A DNA stretch of 46,434 bases, from assembly GCF_001949145.1 (NCBI RefSeq), contig NW_019091495.1, forward strand, positions 1,174,994-1,221,427, read 5' to 3'. The notes below the pieces were generated by a model. It saw only the letters and a list, made by a program, of their open reading frames with translations, did no database searches and had not been told where the DNA came from. Each line of letters starts with the position of its first letter. Within the stretch, counting starts at the first letter, position 1. This document shows positions 9,531 to 21,563 of this stretch, in pieces. The translations under genes and the position numbers were made by a program. The DNA comes from Acanthaster planci (Eukaryota; Echinodermata; Asteroidea; Valvatida; Acanthasteridae).

Positions 9531-12500
9531 TTAAGGGATACAAAGGCACCAATATGTTTTCAGTCAGGTTCTTGGTGCCCTTTGCACACTTTTCTTGCTC
9601 GTGCCAATTCTATTTTTCCACCTATCGGTACTTCAATCTCCTACTGGCAAGTTGCCCATTGAGACCATTTGTAGGTAGCCCATCTTTACAATCCTGAAAC
9701 CTTGTATGTGTCCGTACCCAGATACCTCATTCAGTAAGGAGGTGCTGTGGGAGGTTGTATGACATGTCTTCTTGGATCCCCTAAGGAGCAGTCTCTTCAA
9801 AGTTGGATCTAAGGAATGAACCCTTGGAATCATTTTCCCAACTTGTTTTATTAAATTGATCCATAGTTTTATCTCATGATCAATTTGTGTCCAATTGATC
9901 ATTAAGTCGATAGACGTTTTTAAGTGTCATTAAACTAAAGTGCAGTTTTTGGTAGATACTCCACCGAAAATTATGTTTTTGACCTTTTTCAGAATAAACA
10001 TCCATGTTTAGCATTTGAAGCCACACTGAACACCGTCCCTGTAGATGTGTTTCTTCAGAGGCAGTCGAACCATTTTAGAACTGTTTATCTTACATTTATT
10101 ATGTGCCAGCCGAGATAATCATCTCGTCAGAGCTACATGTGCTGCTTAGAAGAAATGAAATACCCTCGAAGTTGAGGTCATGTCCATAACCAGAATTGCT
10201 GCGTTCCTGTCTTATAGTACCTCCTTGTTCAGGAGGAGTTTACAAGGACTTTTTTGCCATTGGATCACAAAGAAACTTGATATAGTCCACCTGGTTGATT
10301 TCAAGAACACTCCTTGAAATGGAAAGTGTCATGGAATATCGACCAGACATTGGATGTATTTATTCCCGAAATCTACGAGTTTGGTTATGTTTACCTGCTG
10401 GTGGTGAAACGTTTTCTTCCACGCAATCTCACTGTGTTCCATTCCGTTCTGAACAATGAGTACAAATGGTGCCTTCAGATTTCATGCAGTTCCAACAATT
10501 TTGTCCCAGCGTGCACATTTCAGAGCATTTATGCGCTTCTTAGGTGGTTGTTGACGGTTTGGAGTCTCTGAAGTCGGTTGGATCTGATCAAAGAATCCCC
10601 CGATCTCTGTATCTTTAATTTTATGCTGCAATTTTATTTCTAGCACATTTCATATTTTAACATACCTGTTTCGTTAATGAATTGAAGGTGTTTAGTAATA
10701 ACCCATGTACACTTCTACCAAAACCTCACAGTACCCTGACTGTGAGGTCATGGACATGAAAGAAGTGGTGTGCAGAAATATTGAACTCATTCATGAAAAA
10801 CGTGAGAAAACACATGGAATATAAGGTGAGCAGTTTATGGCTGTTCTTGACATCCTTTTCAATCAGCTCCAATGAAATGCATTTTCCCTAAATGTATTAC
10901 GTACTACAGTGCTAAATGATTTTGTACATTAGTGTGAAGTGTGTGAAAGTAAATGAAGTTCTCAATACCAATGAAAGGCAATAAACACGTGAGTCATCGT
11001 TATGGTCGTCTTTACGAATTCTCATATTACCATCCCTCGTCCCCCAACATCAGATGGAAACTATGTTTAGCAATCATTTCTGCCAATATTCTGGTACCTC
11101 ACGTTTCATTTGTTTGGCAACTAGTCTCCGTGTTCACGTGATTAGTGGCCTTTGTAGGCGTGTTTTCATAATCTCCACTGACGCCATTAGGAACGAAACA
11201 AAATTACAGTATCTGAGGACATGGCTTCAGAACATCTGCCCATCTATGGACCTCCGCCGCTTGGAGGACGAAACTGACGGTGCCGTTAATCAGTAAGAGG
11301 GACGACCTCAGGCCCTGCCTGATGAAAAGATGTTCCGCACCTGTTCCGATATCACAACATTCAGAAATTACCAGTCTATGACATTTAGACTTATGCACTA
11401 GTAAAACCTGTAATAAAGTTTCATTACGGGGTCTTTGATCTGAAGCCATGTACGTCGGAGGGTCTGTCCCCTCCCCCCCCCCACAAAATCTACTGGGTTT
11501 GACCTTTTCTTGGTCAATCTCACAATCTCATTGCATCTCCATCTGTCTGCGGTGTGTTATTATTAACCGACCTGTCGCCTACGCAACTCATATGTGTGTC
11601 TATTTTTGGAAGTTTGCCAATCCATCCAAAGTCTGCTCCCTGCATGAAAACAGTTTCCTGGGAGCCTGGGATTTTGTTGTGTGAATATTAAGCTCAAGAC
11701 TTTGCTTTAGTCGCCAAAATAAAAAAAAATGTTGAATAAAACCTCGGAAATATCAATGAGACCGTGTATTTTGTTGCATTTTATTTTCGTTTGCTTTTAC
11801 ATGTACTGATTCCGAGATGATTATATTCCTCACAACATTATTTTCTTTAATTGGCGATAAATTGTAACATTGTGGTATTAATATGCAAAGTTTTTCTGAT
11901 AGTTTGACTCTGCGATTTTAGAGTTCAAGACAGAAATCCTAGTGTTTCAATGTTGTAATTGGACGAGCTCTCGTATGACACAACATGGTTGTCAAGATAA
12001 ATGGACTGAGGCGTCCCAGCGTCCTCACGGCGATCAAAAAGAAAATTAAAAATGACGATGAAGAGAAAGCTAACTAATCTGCCATTCTATTCAAACCAAA
12101 AGGTTAACCGACCACCTTATAGCAACAGAAATATTTCAATTTTGCCGTGAGCTCCTTATGCACACCTAGCACGCAGGTCCCGTAGATACTCAAGATCAGC
12201 CCCTGTGCAGCTTCATTTGATGTAGTGACTCCATCGGGTCAACACTCCGATAAGTCTCGCTCAGCCGATCGTCAGCACTCACCTGTCCATCAGATGTGTT
12301 TGTGCGTTTTATTTTAAAGTCCAATCTACAAATTGCGATGTAGAGAGTGTTTTTCAAGGACTTAATCTCACAGAAGACTGTGGAACGCACCAGGGTCATT
12401 TATCATGAAAGGTAAGTGGAAATGGACGAGTTTGAGTTGTATGCAAAAGTAGTGTCTTTGGACGATTAGTCGCAGTATGGCAGAACGAAATATTTTGATG

Positions 12501-14892
12501 GCTATTATCACTTGCATCTGTTCATGAAACTCTTAACAAACTTTATCGTAACGACAGATCACTTGTCTTCCACTTGACTTCAGCGATTTTCTTTGTAGCA
12601 TTTCTATCTGCAAGTCATAACCTCTTCAGGTTCAACCATCAGCGTCACGTCTGTCAAATTAAGAAATAATTGTAGAACAATACACAATAACATTGCTTCC
12701 GTCTCTCCGAGTTACAGTGTCAAATAGTTTTTACTGTTTACTGTCCATTTGATTCTTTTAAGTTACGATCAATAAATTCTTTACAGAATTAGTAATTATG
12801 TATAGACCTGTGATATTCCTCCATAAAACGAAATGGCAAACATGTTTACTCCACATCATATTGCGCAAATATGGTCAACGAGCTTATAACGGGTCGACAT
12901 TTTCATTTTACAACATGATATACACCAAAGACTTAAGAAAAATCAGTGTAAAATGGAACTTTCTTAACATGTTACACGGAGGCCAGCCTTATCCATTCGG
13001 CAGATACGCTGACGAATTCGGTAGTCGAGTACTATCGATCTTTCTATCACATTCTACCCGTCGCACGTGCCCATGGCGACAACAATCTCAACGTGAACCT
13101 TGACATTAAAACTTTGGAGCAAAATGCAGACCATTTGCAAGACAGATTTCAGATAAAAACGAATCTGTAAGTACTTCCCACAACACACGGGTTGTTTTCG
13201 ACTTTTAAAAGCAGATTTGAAGCCATGCAGATATGCCATCAGATCTTCCGTAATACAGGCATCACAAAATGCGTCTTCGAGCAAACCGGTAAAGTTCGTC
13301 ACTTGTGTCGGTTGCTCAAATAGTTTTGCCATGCCTACTGGTGGTGAGCACCATGTTTGTCAGTTTAAAAGTGGACAGCTTTATGGAAGTAACGTCATTT
13401 GGTGTGATTTCATTAGGGCAGCGTCTGAATGACTTAACCACAGCTGAAACAATACATTTGTCTATTAAAGACAATGGGCTAGCCGCTGCAGCAACATGCC
13501 GAGTGTCAGTTAGCCACAGCCGCTTGATTGGATTTCGATCTTTGTTCCAACCAATACGATTGCGCAGGTATTTGCACATACTGCGCTCGGCAATTGAAAC
13601 AATCCTTAAGATTTCGTTGCCCAGAACTTTGTCTGAAAGACTTGGCAGAGACTTAGCAAGAAGGTAGGCTCGAAACATGACCATACATCTTAACTCTCCT
13701 GACACAGCACAGCAATTCTGTTATTTTCCTTTAGGGACTCTTGACACGTTCCTCATGCAATGCAAATTCTCCTCTTGTACGCGCGTGTAACTAGGAGCAA
13801 AGCCACTTACACAATTCACAGGAGGAGAGTTCGTGACATCGACAGTCAACTGCCGCATTTTGTAATTACGTATTCGGAGGAAAGATGGTTGATAACAGGA
13901 TGTAACTCCCACGCATGTTGCCCAAATCATTAACTCTGCATGTATTTAAAAGAAGGAGGTGCTGGTTTTTTGACGTACGTGTATTTGAAGAGTGTTTCGG
14001 GGCGAAAGGCTTTAAGTTTTTGAGTAATCGTTCAAGCATTCATATAGCGGAGGAAGATGGTTTAATATTATGCCGTACAGCTTGTGGCAAAATAAGGTAA
14101 GCCATATCCATTCTGGCATCAGATACACGGTGTTAATTTTGAATCAAAGCCAGACAATTTCGCTAGAATCGACGACATTGATCGAATGGTTTATTCAAAT
14201 GCAGACCGAAGTACATGTACGTGTAAAATGTTTGTGACCAAAACACCTGGAAAAGCCATCTAGGCAGGTAGGTTTGCCCATAGCAAAAAAGAATTTTTGG
14301 CCCCATCTAGGTTAAATTACAGATTAGTCTACGAAGACACCAGTAAGATGATGGTCAATTTTGGAATATTTTTGTAACTCCGTATTCCACGTTGATATCA
14401 TCTTATTTTACTCACTTTTGGGTACGTTCATGTTCTATTTTCAACCTAACAAGTCCGAATTTGCATCCATATCCATTTGGCGCCCCAATTTAGCCTCTTA
14501 ACAAGCGTCCTGATTATGCCGTTCAAAACTCCAGCTCATTGCATTTTGCCGCTATACGCGTCCCCTTTTCTCCTTCTGAACTGACATAGGTCGGCTAATA
14601 TGCAAATCTAGACTAATGCCAGCGTAAAATGTCAGAAAATTAAAAACCAGAGGGACTGTTTGCTGCAAGACGACACTTCTTCAGTGTATCGCTGATGTTT
14701 ATAAAATGCAACAACATACGGCTGTATCAACGAGTTCTTTCAGTAAAGGTCGTTGAAGACAAGGTCGTATAATGGATAACCATCGCGACTGGCATCTGAC
14801 GATATGAGCAAGACAGAGAGAGAGGCAGTGCATATGTTTTTAAATCTGGTGGACAAAAAAAAAATCAATATTCAAGAGTGAAAGAGAGAGAA
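9531..14892. other. No firm gene; a few open-frame clusters
   Basis: About 5.4 kb without a recognisable gene. A perfect 10-bp palindrome, ACCTCACAGT-ACCCTG-ACTGTGAGGT, lies at 10723-10748. A run of C lies near 11465-11481. Overlapping open frames of 70-130 codons occur on both strands at 13054-13705 and could hide a real exon (see findings). A purine-rich GA/AGAG tract starts near 14812 and runs into the assembly gap. Confidence 0.5.
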
Positions 14893-15313
14893 NNNNNNNN
14901 NNNNNNNNNNNNNNNNNNNNNNNNNNNNNNNNNNNNNNNNNNNNNNNNNNNNNNNNNNNNNNNNNNNNNNNNNNNNNNNNNNNNNNNNNNNNNNNNNNNN
15001 NNNNNNNNNNNNNNNNNNNNNNNNNNNNNNNNNNNNNNNNNNNNNNNNNNNNNNNNNNNNNNNNNNNNNNNNNNNNNNNNNNNNNNNNNNNNNNNNNNNN
15101 NNNNNNNNNNNNNNNNNNNNNNNNNNNNNNNNNNNNNNNNNNNNNNNNNNNNNNNNNNNNNNNNNNNNNNNNNNNNNNNNNNNNNNNNNNNNNNNNNNNN
15201 NNNNNNNNNNNNNNNNNNNNNNNNNNNNNNNNNNNNNNNNNNNNNNNNNNNNNNNNNNNNNNNNNNNNNNNNNNNNNNNNNNNNNNNNNNNNNNNNNNNN
15301 NNNNNNNNNNNNN
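14893..15313. other. Assembly gap (421 N)
   Basis: All N. The left flank is AAAGAGAGAGAA and the region just before it also has AGACAGAGAGAGAGG; the right flank starts GGGGGAGAATAG. The gap probably sits on a collapsed GA-rich simple repeat. The long open frames that cross it are artefacts of reading N. Confidence 0.98.
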
Positions 15314-18046
15314 GGGGGAGAATAGATCTATCAAGCACCCCTCAAACTCGCAGGACACGAGAATGTGTATATATTACTACAGTGCAGGAATCAGGTACCA
15401 TGAAGATACTGTCTTTATAATTCATCATATATAGTAGTACGTGATAAGAACATTCACGGAATAAGGTGTGGCTCTTAAGAACGTGGACTTTTTTCTTAAC
15501 TTAATCAACTTTTACAGTTAGTTTCTCAAGTTTTTGAGTGAAAGTGGCAGTGATCCAATTTTTTTATGCTAGGCGTGTGCCATAGTCAAGATACTTTACC
15601 CTTCCGTATACTGACTGAAACAATTAACTGACATCAGGGTTGTTCCCCCAACAGCATGTGCTATTTTGTTAGGTACATAATAACGGTTGTCCAGACCAGT
15701 TTTTACTTCCATTTGTAGTATTTTCCAGAGGTTTTTGTTCTCCTTATTTACTGATCATTCAATATTAAATCACTGCTGATTCGATTGTTGTACTTTGATC
15801 AATATCTGGAGAATTCCCATTTGTTTTTAGTTTATTAGATCAAACATCAATTTTAAAAAGGTCATATAGCTCCCAATGTAGGGAGGATTCTGTATAGATA
15901 CAGTGAGTCATGGAATAACGTATTGTACGATTCAACTGCATGCAATAATGTAACTAAAAATTATCAGGTGTTTCGATCAAGCATGAATTCATATTTGCTG
16001 TGGCTATACGTTGTTCAGTTTGGTGCTTTGAAACCAATACAGCTACGCCATTCTAGGTTTCCCCGGCTTTTTTTTACATTTTTTCATTCACGTTTGCAGA
16101 TTTGTATTTTACAGTTCTCCAGTATAGAATTGATTTAGTGCACTTACAATGTTTATTTTCATCATAGACATTCAATTTCAAATGTTGTACAATGGAATTC
16201 AAACCATAAGCACTATATTTTATTTGGGGGAAGACTACATGTATTCAATATCATTTTGTCTGCGAATAGACTTGTTATTTAGAGACCAATCTTTTATCAC
16301 ACAATGTAACATCGACTTTCTTTGTCCAATTTCGTAAACTTTATTATGACGTTCTCAGAGATGGGCATAAAAGTGGCAGATCACGATAGCTTCCACTGTT
16401 AATCTTTTCTTTCGGTATTATTTTGTTTGCTTCTTTCTACTAATGTTCATTAAAAGTGTGTGACACTCGTTCTCGGCACAAATTAGTATAACAAAGGAGG
16501 TTGAGGGCTGTGCCAGTTTTTAACATATTTTAGTTTTTATTTTTTCCCTTATTTTGAATTTAAAAAACTTGATGTTTTACTTTTTTGATTGTTACCTATG
16601 AGCGAGTTTATTACATGTTCTTTAGCCTCCAGCATACATAGCAACAAATTTATTTCTGCAATACTCGTAGCTTGGCACACACTTGATTTCATAACATGCT
16701 AATAATTGCTCCAACTTGTGCTGGAGGACAAGTTGAAAATGCTTAAGCACAAACAAGACTAATGTAGTATAAAAGTGATTGATATCAGTCTCTAAATGAT
16801 GCCACTCTACGGACGAAGTTTGTTTGTAATGAATATTCTCAACGCAATGTTTAAATGTGGCTGCCAGAATTTGACATTGAATATTAAAGGACTTAACGGG
16901 TTTCTCAAAAAGCATGGAAAACCGTCTTGGATGGGTTTTAATATTGGAATTGCTGAATTGGAATGAAATTTTCAACAAAATGAATAGCCAGGAAAACCTA
17001 TATTAACAAGGCCTTCCCTTAATCAAAACTGGAAAATTTCATTCCGTTCAAAACAAAATCTCGATACCTTCTCTCAAAAGTTATTCTGACCTCATATATA
17101 ACATGTTAATAAAGGCAATAAACTCCAGGAATAAAATCCTGACTTTCATTTCATTTATTAACAATATATGTACTGTAGCACCTTCATCAGTGGAAGTGTT
17201 GCACCTTCCACAACCTTACCGCCGTTAAAAAGACATTTTGTGAGAAAATTAAGGCTGTAGTGTCCGTGTCGATGCCATGCATTTGCGTTGAGAAAAAAAT
17301 TCCACTAAAAGGGAAAACATTTTGAAAGATCGCGTGGTTGGAGGACCAGCGGTTCAGTGCGTGCACTCACTCAACCGCTGAGAACCAGCACACGTGTGTA
17401 TACCCAAGTATTGGTCTGAGAAGATTTGCTTGATTGATCGACAAGTTTATTCCACATCTCGGGGGCGTGAATACCTAGATTGATGGCTTTCATTGGCTTT
17501 GAATCAATGCTTTGTTTGGACATTAGCAAGTCAATTCTGTTTTTATTAAACTTTTCTGGGCGTACGTGTGTAATACATTATGTTCTCTCTTGCACGTGGG
17601 AGCTGACATTAAATGCGCTGTGGGTTCACTTTTTTTACGTATATTACCAAGTTAATGCCCATTTCACTGGCTCTCTGGTGAGTTTAATGCTGAAGTTGCC
17701 GTCTGCATTACGGTAGACTAATTCCATCCCGGTTTTTGTCCTGTTTGCAGGAAATCTTCCTTTGGGATGATAACCATGATCCCCGATATGTGCCTGAGGC
17801 ATCTCAGCCATAAACCGGCTTGTCTGGGATTGTTACCGTCAGGTCCTTGAGTGCTCTTTCTGGCTGAAGTGAACAGGCTTGGGTATATCTCCCAGGTCTC
17901 CTCCATGAGAACGCCAACGTGTGATATTTTGTTTGCATCACCCCTTGGCTTTAAGTGGGCGGCTCAGATGCAGCGTGCATTAAATCTGACAAATGCAGAT
18001 GGGATTACTCGCAAACACACGTCTAGAGTTCTCTCCATTTGCAAGC
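15314..18046. other. No assignable gene
   Basis: AT-rich. A 118-codon open frame on the minus strand (16978 down to 16622) has no recognisable motif. A stem with a tRNA-like look (CAGCGGTT ... AACCGCTG) lies near 17349-17382. The last part, up to the receptor start, presumably contains its promoter and 5' UTR, but I see no clear TATA element. Confidence 0.5.
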
Positions 18047-19135
18047 ATGTCTTCAACAAGTTTACAACCCTCGAATGCAACCTCGTCGGCAGCAAGTCCT
18101 ATCCAGACCGCCGATTCTGCCGCTATCACAATCTTCCAAATTTCATCTTTACTGGTGATACTGATCGCCGCTTTCCTTGGCAACGGAGTGATTTTCCTTG
18201 TATTCATCAGAAAACCATCTTTGTTGTCAGTTTCCAACCGATTTGTGCTCCATCTGGCTGTGTGTAACTTCCTCATGTGTGCTGTTGTCATGCCACCTGT
18301 TTCGATATCAGTCGTGTCTACAGACTGGATGCTTACAGATCAAAGTTGCACCATCACTGGATTCTTGAATGTACTTCTCTTTGCAGCTATTATTTTCACT
18401 CTAGTCATGATCACAGTGGATCGCTACGTTGCTGTTATGCTACCTTTACGTTACTACATCTACATGACAACAAGGCGGGCTGCAATGATGATGTTAGTAG
18501 TATGGATCATGGCCTTGGCCTTAGCACTTCCCCCTGTTCTTGGTTGGAATTACATCTCCTATCATCACCATCGATTTATCTGCACAGCTGCAGTACCAGG
18601 ACACGATAAGACTTCTGGCAATAGCTACGAGATCTATCTTATGGTAGGTGGATTTGCTGTTCCTCTGATCTTAATAGCTACAATGTACGGTCGCATGTAT
18701 TTTGCAGCAAGGAACCTCATAGCTAGAGATCGTCATCGATGGTTCCGTGTCCCATCCTCCGATGAGACTAGCAGTTGCTCTAACACTGACCCTGTCAAGA
18801 GACCGCGAACCTTCACCAGCGGTGGCATCAAGAAAATTCTACGAGTCCACATTGGGGACGAATGGAGGACTGCTCAGACGACCCTAATGGTCATGTTTAG
18901 TTTCGTTGTTTCCTGGTTACCCTACTACGTGGTTGGTTTTGTAGAGGCAGCTTTTGACAAACACGTCAGTTCCTTTTGGGAGTGGCTTCCTCTGTGGCTA
19001 GCCCTCTCAAGCAGCGCTTTCAACCCGTATGTCTATGTCTTCAGGAGTGCCTCTATGAGACATCACGCTTTCTCGTTGTTTGGACTTCGTAGAAGAGCAT
19101 CAATAAAAGACTCTAAGTTATTTACAGAAGCATGA
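18047..19135 (+). CDS. GPR161-like orphan class A GPCR, single exon
   Basis: This is a 362-residue rhodopsin-family receptor of the plasma or ciliary membrane, encoded without introns. In order: N-glycosylation sequon at N10; TM1 with GN (G45-N46); TM2 as LAVCN (N74 where Asp 2.50 is usual); C101 at the top of TM3 pairing with C179 in loop 2; DRY at 125-127; TM4 with W153; TM6 as SWLPYY (W290, P292); TM7 as NPYVY (326-330); then a short basic tail with LRRRAS (S352), a PKA-type site. The stretches SNRFVLHLAVCNF and LPPVLGW, and the use of Asn at 2.50, are closest to what I know of GPR161, an orphan receptor that raises cAMP and restrains Hedgehog signalling in cilia. The assignment is by eye, and other orphan receptors remain possible. 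The frame stays open up to an ATG at 17993, but the ATG at 18047 has the better context (A at -3). Confidence 0.9.
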   Translation: MSSTSLQPSNATSSAASPIQTADSAAITIFQISSLLVILIAAFLGNGVIFLVFIRKPSLLSVSNRFVLHLAVCNFLMCAVVMPPVSISVVSTDWMLTDQSCTITGFLNVLLFAAIIFTLVMITVDRYVAVMLPLRYYIYMTTRRAAMMMLVVWIMALALALPPVLGWNYISYHHHRFICTAAVPGHDKTSGNSYEIYLMVGGFAVPLILIATMYGRMYFAARNLIARDRHRWFRVPSSDETSSCSNTDPVKRPRTFTSGGIKKILRVHIGDEWRTAQTTLMVMFSFVVSWLPYYVVGFVEAAFDKHVSSFWEWLPLWLALSSSAFNPYVYVFRSASMRHHAFSLFGLRRRASIKDSKLFTEA

Positions 19136-19212
19136 TAGTAAACTATATTCCCGATAAAAAGATACTTTGTCTGAATGTTATCATGGTGAACATCGCTGTT
19201 TGCGTGCGGTAA

Positions 19213-19218
19213 AATAAA
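19213..19218 (+). promoter_or_regulatory. Poly(A) signal of the GPCR gene
   Basis: AATAAA lies 77 bases after the receptor's stop codon, on the same strand. This is a plausible position for a short 3' UTR. Confidence 0.55.
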
Positions 19219-21528
19219 TTTTAGGTTGTTAACAAGCTTTTACTTGAAGTCGAGATCAAACTTTGAGACTAAAGTCATGAAGTTTTCACTTCAGTCTCGT
19301 ATAGGAGACTCGTTTTCCAGCCACGTACCGCCATTCCATGATAAAGATGTTGTCTGTAGACATAATTCGATCGAATTATTGGTGGCGAGAGGGCTCAGTA
19401 GTTCTCGTTCCACACTAAGTGAAAAATTAGAATTTTTAAATTTCACCATTGCAACGGGTGTTGATATTAATAAATGTGAGCACCAGCAGTAACATATTTA
19501 CCCTTCCAGTGTTGAGTTTAACACTTTAAATAAACTTATTTTTCGAAATTTTATGATAATAACGTGTCATCGGGTGTATGTTGCAACCTCGTGGTACTAA
19601 ATAGGCTATACCACGATTTAAGGAAATGAAAAACTTAACAGTTCGGTTTCCGTGAATGTCTTCGCTTGTAGTGTATAATGAAAGTATTTCTGGTAAAAAA
19701 GTACAGCTTTCTACCACAAATACCGAGATCACAATATAAGCCAATGCTTGGCATTTTATAAAATTTATTTGGAGATCAGAAATAACAGTTTTAAGCCACT
19801 TCGAACACATTTGGTCACACAGTATATAAGTGACTGCCTGCATAGAGTAAAACTCTTTATCATCGCTGATGATTAATGGAGACGTCTTACAAGGTGTATG
19901 TTTCTCCAGTATCTAAATATTTATACAATATCAAGGGCCTTTTACATCAGTTGTAGCACCAGAAATCATTGAGAGCGGTAGGATTGTAAACATGGAGTTT
20001 ATCAACCTTTTTCAAGTTTAAAATAGTCATTAAATCTAAGCAGCATCTGCTGGCCCATCACAGAATCAATTCAGACAGGGTTCGAGGTGCTTCGCATTAT
20101 TAATATTGTGTGGGCTTTGTTGTGACACTGAAATTCCAAAACCAAACCTTAAGGGGCAAATTGCTATTTTGCGACAATCAACAACAGCCTGGCTTCGTGC
20201 TTTGCAAAGCCTGGTCTAGAGACTCTAAAGTGGGGTTGCTTTACATGTTGAATTACGACATAAAACAGCGAAGATAATATCTGGACTTTACCTGTTCCTC
20301 TGAAAGCAATCCCAGGTGTAAATTTTAATTAAACCGTAAAAAGTCATTGTCTACCCTGCTGGTTGCAATTGCATGTATATAAAGCGTTCCGTTTGTTTAC
20401 ATCTCTACAATCTTCCTTGAAATTTCTAACTAGCAAGCGTGCGTCAGGTTTATCGATTTAGCAGAACTTGACACAAGTTGTACACGGCTATAGGTTATCT
20501 TTTCCTCATCTCGTCTTTTTCGTCAATCGATACGTCTTCTTGTAAGACTGCTACTAAGGCTTAAGTAAAACACTTTCGGAAGAAAAGCGCCCGCGTGCTT
20601 TTTCCCCCCGCAACTTTCTGGGGATACCCACATTCTTTCCTACGGGAAAATGGTTCCTGAGTAGAGACTGGTCTTCATCCAGCTAGTCCCTCGTGAAAAC
20701 TCCCCTGTTCCAATGTAGGACTGAGAGACTAGTCTCCATGGCTCGTGAAAGCTTACCCGGTTGAAATGTCCTTCCCTTTGAAAAAAAATCTTTCAAGGCC
20801 ATGATTATAGAATTTACTCAAGTTGAGAAAGAACACTTAATTCTGAGGGTTTATGTTAAACCTACTTAGGAAAGGTGTTAATGTGATGCTTATCTTTTAA
20901 GCAGATATTTGATTTTACATTCGCTTATGTTCATTTTCGGCAAAAGATATGAATTGTATACATATCAACTTCTTAAAGACAAGCTCAGTAGTAGCAATTT
21001 AAGAAAAATTGTCGATTTTAGCCGTGATTATTATGGAAGAAGCGGTTATCACGAAAGACAATTCATTTAAAATTGTTCATCTTAATTTTCTAATAAATTA
21101 GCTTTTGAAATGAAGTAAGTACTCAATTTAACGTGCAAATTTGATAAATAAATTGACGTATAAGATAATAAATAGAAGTTTTTGATTTGGAGATTTTATT
21201 TTTATGGTTCCTGCTCTTACGGAAATCCCCGTTGTTCCCAGAGGTTTGTTTAGCCTTAAACGCCCATCAATTTACGGCAAACATTTAATTAAAACAGCTC
21301 TTAGGACACCATAGCCTGGTATTCGACGTGCAGTTAATCATCCACGAATAGGAGTTGTATAACAAGGCTAGAGCCAGGCAGTTTGCCGTCTCCGCCTACG
21401 TTAGTGCTTCAAGGATTTAGTCATACGTGAACTGCTGAGGGGCCTATGTACCATTATCGAGATGAGAACTTGATCGTTGGCTCGCTCCTCGCTAAATATG
21501 AAGTGCTTTCCTGTTGGTGATGTACAGT

Positions 21529-21563
21529 GCTTTGAACGCTTTGAACGCTTTGACCGCTTTGAC
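21529..21563. repeat. 9-bp tandem repeat, about four copies
   Basis: Four near-identical copies of CTTTGAACG/CTTTGACCG. On the minus strand this reads as a Lys-Arg-Ser repeat inside a short, unconvincing open frame. Confidence 0.7.

Noticed and set aside
9633-9902. 89-codon minus-strand frame
   Set aside because: No recognisable motif and no convincing splice borders; the start is simply the first Met after a stop.
10723-10748. Perfect 10-bp palindrome as a transcription terminator
   Set aside because: There is no gene next to it and stem-loop terminators are not expected here. It is probably chance or a tiny repeat.
14840-15420. Long open frames of 157-180 codons
   Set aside because: They read through the block of N and are not real.
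18277-18609. Out-of-frame ORFs over the GPCR (also 17851-18267 + and 17980-18291 -)
   Set aside because: They overlap the receptor frame, which has all seven membrane segments and the class A motifs.
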